Program-made: the position numbers and the translations under genes
Notes under the pieces: generated by a model
Databases searched by the model: none
Told to the model about the DNA's origin: nothing
What the model saw: the letters and a program-made list of their open reading frames with translations, nothing else
Shown: piece after piece, positions 57,086 through 64,000 of the stretch
Layout of the letters: each line of letters begins with the position of its first letter
How positions within the stretch are numbered: the first letter of the stretch is position 1
Assembly (NCBI RefSeq): GCF_950295315.1
Contig: NC_080179.1
Span: forward strand, 66,474,626 to 66,538,625
Source: Erinaceus europaeus
Taxonomy: Eukaryota; Chordata; Mammalia; Eulipotyphla; Erinaceidae
Reading direction: 5' to 3'
DNA length: 64,000 nucleotides

Positions 57086-57314
57086 ATTTCCAATTTTTTA
57101 AAAAGTATTGCTGATATATTCTAAGTTCACGCTATGTCAATAATCATCCTAGTTTCCTCCTCATGATATGATAAAAGTCCTGGTATATTGGTCATTTTTG
57201 TATGTTGAAACTTCTGGTCTGCCTCCTCTATGCCAAAACCTAACATAAGTAATTGCCAAGCATTTTAACTATTTATGATTTTTAAAGATTCATTTTTTCA
57301 TTATGACAGAGAAT
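57086..57314. other. No clear feature
   Basis: Nothing supported. Confidence 0.5.
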
Positions 57315-57410
57315 GTAAGAGAAGGCTGAGAGGTAGCATCATAGTTATGCAAAAAAAAAAAATTACACCTAATGCTCTGGTCCCAAGTTCAGTCACTAGA
57401 CCACTACTCA
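57315..57410 (+). mobile_element. SINE family C fragment
   Basis: 'gaggtagcatcatagttatg' head, A-run and 'ggtcccaagttcagtcacta' B-box region; the 3' part is lost. Confidence 0.7.
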
Positions 57411-57731
57411 GCCCTGGCATAAATCATGGTTCCCAGGACTGAACCTGGGGATTCTAGGGCCTTAGATATTCAAGTTCTGGAATCTAACAGGTTGAACTAT
57501 TATTTCTTCATGTTGTTTACAATAATTACAATAAAATTTTAGCTTGAATTTAATTATCTCCTTTAATTGTTCCCACATTAACAGAGAATACTATCAAATT
57601 GAATTGCAATTATTCAATAAAGAAAACTACATAGCCAGCCCTGAGGTGACAGAAGATTTCTTAGGGATAATTAAATAATGACAGATAATCATAATATGAA
57701 CCAGAAAGGCTAAAAAAGAAAGCCATTTCTC

Positions 57732-58727
57732 GCCCCCACACCTATGGACATCTAATCTTTGACAAAGGGGCCCAGACTATTAAATGGGGAAAGCAAAGTC
57801 TCTTCAACAAATGGTGTTGGAAACAATGGGTTGAAACATGAAGAAGAATGAAACCGAACCACTATACTTCACCAAATACAAAAGTAAATTCCAAGTGGAT
57901 CAAGGACTATAAGATACTTAGAGGAAAATATTGACAGAACTCTTTTCTGCATAAATTTTAAATACATCTTCAATGAAACAAATCCAATTACAAAGAAGAC
58001 TAAGGAAAGTATAAACCTATGGGACTACATCAAATTATAAAGCTTCTTCACAGCAAAAAAAAAAAAAAAACAATACCCAAACAAAGAGACCCCTCACAGA
58101 ATGGGAGAAGATCTTTACATGCCATACATCAGACAAGAGGCTAATAACCAAAATATATAAAGAGCTTGACAAACTCAACAACAAGACAACAAATAACCCC
58201 ATCCAAAAATGGGGGGAGGACATGGACAGAATATTCACCACAGAAGAGATCCAAAAGGGCGAGAAAAACGTGAAAAAATGCTCCAAGTTTCTGATTGTCA
58301 GAGAAATGCAAATAAAAACAATAATGAGATACTACTTCACTCCTGTGAGAATGTCATACATCAGAAAAGGTAACAGCAGCAAATGCTGGAGAGGGTGTGA
58401 GGTCAAAGGAACCCTCCTACACTGCTGGTGGGAATGTCAATTGGTCCAGCCTCTGTGTAGAACAGTCTGGAGAACACCCAGAAGGCTAGAAATGGACCTA
58501 CCCTTCTTCTTCTAGCGTTTGCCTGGACCTACCCTATGACCCTGCAATTCCTCTCCTGGGGATATCTCCTAACGAACCCAACACATCCATCCAAAAAGAT
58601 CTGTGTACACATATGTTCATGACAGCACAATTTGTAATAGCCAAAACCTGGAAGCAACCCAGGTGTCCAACAACAGATGAGTTGTGGTCTATATACACAA
58701 TGGGATACCACTCAGCTATTAAAAATG
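57732..58727 (+). pseudogene. L1 ORF2 C-terminal remnant
   Basis: Broken pieces of the ORF2 C-terminus; the clearest runs 58222-58512 and includes CWRGCEVKGTLLHCWWECQL, the Cys-rich region that L1 ORF2 proteins carry near their end. Stops and shifts elsewhere. Confidence 0.88.
58493..58534 (-). mobile_element. 20-bp Vingi 3'-end insertion with 11-bp TSD
   Basis: The TSD tggacctaccc is at 58493-58503 and 58524-58534. Between them, 58504-58523 (ttcttcttctagcgtttgcc) is the exact reverse of the Vingi 3' end seen at 39696 and 24691-24710. Removing insert and one TSD restores the L1 reading seen in copies 1 and 2. Confidence 0.93.
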
Positions 58728-59344
58728 GTGACTTTACAGTTTTCAGCCGATCTTGGATGGACCTTGAAAAATTCATGTTAAGTGAAATAAGTCAGAAACA
58801 GAAGGATGAATATGGGATGATCTCACTCTGAGGCAGAAGTTGAAAAACAAGATCAGAAAAGAAAACACAAGCAGAACCTGAAATGGAATTGGCATATCGC
58901 ACCAAAGTAAAAGACTCTGAGGTGGGTGGGTGGAGAGACTACAGATCCAAGAAGGATAACAGAGGACCTGATGGGGGTTGTATTGTTATATGGGAAATTG
59001 GGGAATGTTATGCATGTAAAAACTATTGTATTTACTGTTGAATGTAAAACATTAATTCCCCAATAAAGAAATTTAAAAAAAAAGAAAGCTTTTCTATAGA
59101 TATTAATTGGGCGCTTTTCTAATTTAATTTTATTATTATCCTTTGTTTACCTTTATAGAATTTGCTGTCAATATCTAGTGATCATTGGCATGAATTTTAA
59201 AAAGGGCAGCAATAAATTAAATGCATCTACCAATGCAGATATATTGTTCTGTGCTCTCAGTATGATGAGTCAGAGCTTGAAGTAAACTCTGAGTTTGCCT
59301 AAAATTATCTCATGTCAGAATAAACTATCATATAAGAGATAAGA

Positions 59345-59650
59345 ACATTGGTTTTGAGCCCCTGCTCCCCACCTGCAGTAGGAATGCTTCACAAGCGGTG
59401 AAGCAGGTCTGCCGGTATCTGTCTTTCTCTCACCCTCTCTATCTCCCCTTCCTCTAAATTTTTCTCTGTCCTATGAAATAAAATGGGGAGGGAGGAAATG
59501 GCCACCAGGAGCAGGAGTTTTGGTGCAGGCACTAAGCCCCAGCAATAACCCTGGAGGCAATATCATCATCATCATCATTATCATAATCATCATTACCACC
59601 ACCATCATCATCAAGAAAATTGTATCCTTGTTAAAAAAAAAAAAAAAAAA
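59345..59650 (+). mobile_element. SINE family A-long, 5'-truncated
   Basis: Begins at 'ttggttttgagcccctgctc', with core, body and the 3' block 'gccaccaggagcagg ... ccctggaggc', then an (ATC)n run (59558-59612) and A-run. Confidence 0.9.
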
Positions 59651-61059
59651 AGACCTGAAATATGTGAAAGACCTGACATACGTGAAATGGTTAAATAAAT
59701 TGCTAGTGCTTACCTCACAGGTTGGGAAGTCTGGGATAAGACAAGTCTATTTGTTGATTCCCCATCACCATAGCTAGAGATCAGATTAAATAATTAACAG
59801 GAGAAAAAGCTACTGGGGCACACTTCATCCGTTCTTGGCCAATCCATCACCTAAATTTGGAGAAGGTACAGTCTACCCTTAAATGACTACATTGTCTTCT
59901 TTTTCTAAATGTTTCTATCACTAATTTTCTCAGGCACCAACCTTCTCAGACTGATAAGGAGCTTCCTCCTTATATCTGAGTGTGTCTGCTTCTTATTGCC
60001 AACATTCCACCATACTGTATGTTTTGATAACTTTGACACTTAATCTTCACAAAGGCCTCCCTTTTATCTAGCCTAATCTGATGACAAGGACCACCACCAC
60101 CCCCCTTTTCAATCCTTCTGTGTATCATCACATAATTATCCATGAAAATTCTGCTTTCTAAAATCATACAACCCAGCTGAGATCTTTAAGTATTGAGATC
60201 TTCTGATATGTACTTTTTTCCCAGGTAAAATGGGATTACTACTATAAAAGCTATCCCTAAACCCAGACTCGCTCTAGCACTAGTGAAGTCTAGGATACAG
60301 GTTATCCACTGCAGATATGCCTTGACATCTGTCTTTCTCTAGGTAACTTTCAATCAAATAGTGTCATAGGGATCTAGTCTCTTTCTATAATTCAACTCAC
60401 CTTTAGATCTTTAGAGTCTTCCCTACCAAAAAGAAAAACATATATATTTTTATTGAAAGTGGGTATAAAACAGTCATATGAAGACCACCACTACATGTGT
60501 TGTAAAGCTGTAGATGAAAAACTTATGTGTTCAGTGTTCTGTGGATAAGGTTAGTTGGGATAAAAAAATCTTATGAGAATGTGCTGAGAAAATGTCACAT
60601 TTTAATAACAGGGCACTTATTTCCAAAGGATAAAATTAGAATCATGTAATTAAACTTTGCTTTTTGCCTTGAGTTCTCCAGATTGAGTGATAATCTCTCT
60701 TATTTAATATGTTTGCTTTTATTTTTTAAGGGGTGTGATTTTTCAAACAACTCAGTGGCATACATGATATATATCACTAAATTTATATGCTGATTAGGTT
60801 CCTAGAAAATGGCAAATAATTTAAAAACACAAGTTCGGCATCAGAGTAGTGGAGGGGAGAGATTTATTTTATTGATTTAAAAAATAATTCTGGTAATACC
60901 CCAACATTTCTATACCACATCAATATGAACTGTGAACAAGCAGTTTACATAAATATATAGACATTAAAAATAGTTATTCATAAGCAGGAACACTGTCCCC
61001 CAAAATGTCCAACATATACACAATAGATTCTTAGGAATTCTTGAATATATAATTTTATC
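59651..61059. other. No gene or repeat recognised; source of a local copy
   Basis: A small imperfect tandem 'agacctga(a/c)ata(t/c)gtgaaa' lies at 59651-59690. Bases 60521-60582 are copied at 61891-61951. Confidence 0.55.
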
Positions 61060-61157
61060 AAATCTTCCCCCCAGTACAGTGAGGACTGGATTTGAACTTG
61101 GGTTGTGTACAAGACTAAAAAAGCACTCTATCTAGGTGAGCTAGCTACCTAGCTTCA
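61060..61157 (-). mobile_element. SINE family D fragment
   Basis: The minus strand reads 'gctaggtagctagctcacct' and a diverged 'cccaagttcaaatcc' B-box. Confidence 0.7.
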
Positions 61158-61824
61158 CAATGCATTTGAAGTTATGATGTCACTTGAGTTAAGGACACAG
61201 AGGAGTCCATGAAGCATAATCCCAGAATATGTGAAGGTTACATTAATTGAAAAGTATATTGTGGGTATTGGCTAAGAAATCACTGCACTGATAAGAGTAA
61301 TTTCACATACTGTCAACTTGTCCATCAAGTAGGACCCTCAAACTACATTGCCAAATATGCAAACCTCCACATGTCTAAAATCCGGCAGGCAGTTTAAACC
61401 ATGTCATTGTAAATTTAGTGCACATCTTGGTTAATCATTGCTCATTTCTTTATCATTTTATGTCTATGACAGATAAATCAATCATATATTAATTCACAAA
61501 TTGACAAGTTTGAAAATATATGTAAATAGCTTAAATTTGAATCCAATCTCAATTTCTCTGTCTTAATTCTCCTAATTACCAAACATGATTAGTATACCTC
61601 TTTGATAAAATAGATGTACAATTTACATGGTTTCCTCAAGGTCTTTTTTTTTTTTTTTTACAAATACCTAACCTACTAAGATATTATTAAAATGTAGCAT
61701 GTCACTAAAGGAATGTTTTACTGGTATGCAATCCATCCTTAGCTCTTTAGGCCAGCCCCATCTAAAAGGTTAAAATGCTTCTGGTGATCATTGGAGCTTA
61801 ACAATAAACACCTTTTTGGTGTAT
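61158..61824. other. No gene or repeat recognised
   Basis: T-run at 61646; nothing else supported. Confidence 0.5.
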
Positions 61825-62115
61825 TTTACCAAAGTAAAAGACTAGAGTGGTTGCAGAGTGAGTACAGGTCCTGGAAAAGGATGACAGAGGACTTATGTGT
61901 TCAGTGTTCTGTGGATAAGGTTAGTTGGGATAAAAAATCTTATGAGAATGTTGTATAGTCATGTGGAAAACTGAGAAATGTTATGCCTGTACAAACTATT
62001 GTATTTACTGGCAACTGTATAGTCATGTGGAAAACTGAGAAATGTTATGCCTGTACAAACTATTGTATTTACTGGCAACTGTAAAACATAATCCCCTAAT
62101 AAAGGAAAAAAATGT
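61825..62115 (+). mobile_element. L1 type 1 3' UTR fragment, rearranged
   Basis: 'accaaagtaaaagact' through 'aggatgacagaggac', then a foreign 61-bp piece (61891-61951), then the 3' UTR end with a 64-bp segment present twice (61952-62015 and 62016-62079), then 'cccctaataaaggaaaaaa'. Confidence 0.9.
61952..62079. repeat. 64-bp perfect tandem duplication
   Basis: Both units start 'tgtatagtcatgtggaaaac' and end 'tttactggcaac'. No difference seen between them. Confidence 0.95.
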
Positions 62116-62459
62116 TAAAAAAGAAAAAAAAAGAATAAACACCCATTAACATTTGCTCTCACCTATCTCTACTAAACTCTCACACTAAATCTAAATGTTG
62201 GCAGCCTAACCACCCACTGAGACATCTATCTTGTAGGAATAATATGATTTTCTTAAGTGTAAAACCAGTGTCTCTTTATATCCATCTTTATATCTCATCT
62301 CAGCCTTTCTAGGTTCACAGTTATCTGATAGTAATTGATGATCCTCTTTCTTCTTAACCATTGTACTAAGCTCTGTGCTCTGTTCTTCAGACACAGAACA
62401 ACTCTCACACAGCAAAAGGGGGGAAAAAGTTACAAATTGATATTCTGCTTGTTTTGTCA
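62116..62459. other. No gene or repeat recognised
   Basis: A 96-codon minus frame (62206-62496) has no motif or context. Confidence 0.5.
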
Positions 62460-62605
62460 TAAACATGACCCATTTTAAGCCTGAGCCCCACCACATGGGA
62501 GAAATTTCAGTGCTGTGGTGTCTTCCTGTTTCTCTATCTCAGTCTCTATCCGGGGAGGGAAAATATCCTAGAGTAGTGAAGCCCCAGCAACAACTAAAGG
62601 CGGGG
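62460..62605 (+). mobile_element. SINE family D, 5'-truncated
   Basis: 'taagcctgagccccaccaca' then 'ttcagtgctgtggtgtcttc', the family D body signature, and a short end. Confidence 0.82.
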
Positions 62606-62675
62606 GTAGGGGGGGGAAATCTGTCCTTTCTTTTCCCAATTCATTTATTCACTTGCAGCTGGTTGTGTGAAAAAT

Positions 62676-62843
62676 AAGCTCACTTTGGACAGGGGTAGAT
62701 AGCATAATGGTTATGCAAAGAGACTGTCATGTCTGAGGCTCTGAAGTCCCAGGTTCAATCCCCCGCACCACTATAAGCCACAGCTGATCAGTGCTCTGGT
62801 AATAAATAAACAAACAAACAAACAAATAAATACACAAGCTCAC
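62676..62843 (+). mobile_element. SINE family C
   Basis: Clean copy: 'tagatagcataatggttatg', 'ctgaggctctgaagtcccag', B-box 'aggttcaatcccc', 'cagtgctctgg', tail (AAAC)n/(AAAT)n. 'aagctcac' flanks both sides. Confidence 0.93.
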
Positions 62844-63945
62844 CTCCAGTCACCTACCATTCAAGCTGATCCTGAAGCAAAATGGAACTAGCTACTGACG
62901 CTTTTATAAGAGAATCAGTCTGCCAACATGAGGAGGAAGAGCAGCCAGTGATACATTTAATGGTCGGTCAGGTATTCAGAGGCCAAAAGTATGTAAACAG
63001 TATTTTAAAAGCATCATGGGAAGGTTTTTAACTTTTTCTTAAAAGAAGTATGTGATTAGCAGTGACGAATTTTTTTAACAATCTGCAAGTAAAGTTAAAA
63101 CAAGCCCCTAGATGATTCTGAGTCTACCATTACCACTACTTTTTCATTCTCCAGATCCTAAACAGGTTCAACACCAAATCCAAAGGGCTGCTATATACTC
63201 ACACAGTAAGTAGTGTGCTCAACCCAGTTGAGTTTTTGTGAACAGTCAATTGTTAAATATTCAGAGTTTGTAAACTTTGGGGTAAAATTGGTATTGGAAA
63301 TTGGTCATGGTGGAATCATTTACACCACAGAAATCAATGAACAGTACAAATAGGTCTTTTTTATTTCTCTCTGCATTTTCCTTTTTACTTCTTTTTAGAT
63401 AACCAGCATATGGTGGCATACATACTGCTATTTATAGATTTACAGGACATATCTAGGACTCAGTTTGGAATCAACTATAGCAAGAAAACAGATAAACCTT
63501 TGCCAAGAGAGAGTCCAAGATCTAATGACTAGCTATGAAAGGAATAAATACTATAAAGATAATACTGTTAAAATGTTGTGAATTTCCCAAATATTAGTAC
63601 ACTTTTCGAATACTGTCTACAGTGTTGACCCTTCTACTTACACTTTGGGAATGCATCCACACTGGATAAAATTGGGAAGTTCTTTTATACACAATTGCTG
63701 CTCCCTGGACATAAGATAATAAGGTTCACAATAAAGTAAAAATGACCGGATCACGTAAGGTGAAGCAAATGTAGAGTCAAACTGGTAACTCAGTGTCCAC
63801 AACCTAACAATGAACTCATAAACAAGTATTCCCCCCCCCACATTTCTAATACACAGACCTAAAAGAAATACCTTAAATTCATGATCTACATGTCAAAATT
63901 GATTGATTTTAATAGTGGGAGAGTGGTAGAAAGATTTAACCGTAA
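62844..63945. other. No gene or repeat recognised (1.1 kb)
   Basis: Ordinary AT-rich sequence with a C-run near 63830. Confidence 0.5.
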
Positions 63946-64000
63946 CTACTGAACAGGCAAGACAGTTCACTGGAAGAGTGCTTTGCTCTGTCCTGTGGAC
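63946..64000 (+). mobile_element. SINE family D head, cut by window end
   Basis: 'aggcaagacagttcactgga' and 'gagtgctttgctctgtcctg' match the family D head (compare 31693-31745). Confidence 0.65.

Larger units (their letters stand above)
57731..59078 (+). mobile_element. L1 type 1, copy 4, 5'-truncated
   Basis: Matches the ORF2 C-terminal region of copies 1 and 2 from 'cccccacacctatggacatc' on, and ends in the type 1 3' UTR with 'attccccaataaagaaattt'. Flanks 'agaaagccatttct' (57717) and 'agaaagcttttct' (59081) look like an aged TSD. Frames are broken, for example at the A-run near 58060. A 20-bp Vingi end interrupts it at 58504. Confidence 0.92.

Noticed and set aside
62206..62496. 96-codon minus frame
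   Set aside because: No motif or flanking signal; low-complexity Lys/Glu stretch.

Overview
This looks like an intergenic or intronic stretch of a mammalian genome, most likely a hedgehog (Erinaceidae, probably Erinaceus). I found no exon, promoter or intact host protein gene. The organism call rests on two things: dense tRNA-derived SINEs of the type known from hedgehogs, and a non-L1 LINE whose reverse transcriptase fits the Vingi clade, which as I recall is known among mammals only from hedgehogs. Nearly everything that can be annotated is a mobile element, a microsatellite or a tandem repeat.

SINE shorthand used below. Family A: B-box like ggttcgagcc, a 'cttcacaggcggtgaagcag' core, a long CT-rich body and a (CAA)n/(AAC)n tail; 'A-long' copies carry an extra 3' block ending in 'ccctggaggc'. 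Family B: 'ggtggcgcacctggttaag' head, short body. Family C: head with 'tagcataatggttatgcaaa'. Family D: head with 'ccaggttc' and a 'cagtgctgtggtgtct' body. Family F: 'aagctttggactctcaagca' head. L1 shorthand. Type 1: 3' UTR ending 'ttccccaataaagaaatt'. Type 2: 3' UTR ending near 'cctttttataaataaaaa'. Type 3: older 3' UTR with 'agacacctatcatggag'. Target-site duplication is written TSD.

Layout. 1-6.9 kb: an L1 with a broken ORF2, then an ancient L1 tail split by a SINE and by a type 2 L1 insertion. 7-15 kb: SINEs, microsatellites and unassigned AT-rich DNA, with a 145-bp local duplication inside a SINE. 15.1-17.35 kb: a complete non-autonomous class II-like endogenous retrovirus on the minus strand (262-bp LTRs, 6-bp TSD, Lys-type primer-binding site, polypurine tract). 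17.5-21.4 kb: L1 pieces, one keeping the RT active-site motif. 24.5 kb: a 193-bp Vingi-derived element whose 5' end can be folded as an HDV-like self-cleaving ribozyme. 25.86-26.55 kb: fifteen perfectly phased 46-bp repeats. 27-39 kb: SINEs, a nested and inverted L1 pair, and a composite L1-like element with a clean TSD. 39.7-40.96 kb: a 1.26-kb Vingi copy inserted in a SINE. 41-57 kb: more SINEs, a second type of LTR and long unassigned stretches. 57.7-59.1 kb: an L1 tail carrying a 20-bp Vingi insertion. 59-64 kb: SINEs and an L1 3' end containing a copied 61-bp local segment and a 64-bp tandem duplication.

How the parts relate. The autonomous enzymes are represented only by broken copies: L1 ORF2 and Vingi ORF. 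SINEs are expected to use L1 machinery. The short Vingi derivative keeps both ends of Vingi and nothing needed to make protein, so it is best read as a passenger mobilised by full Vingi elements elsewhere. All calls were made by eye; no alignment, database search or folding program was run.
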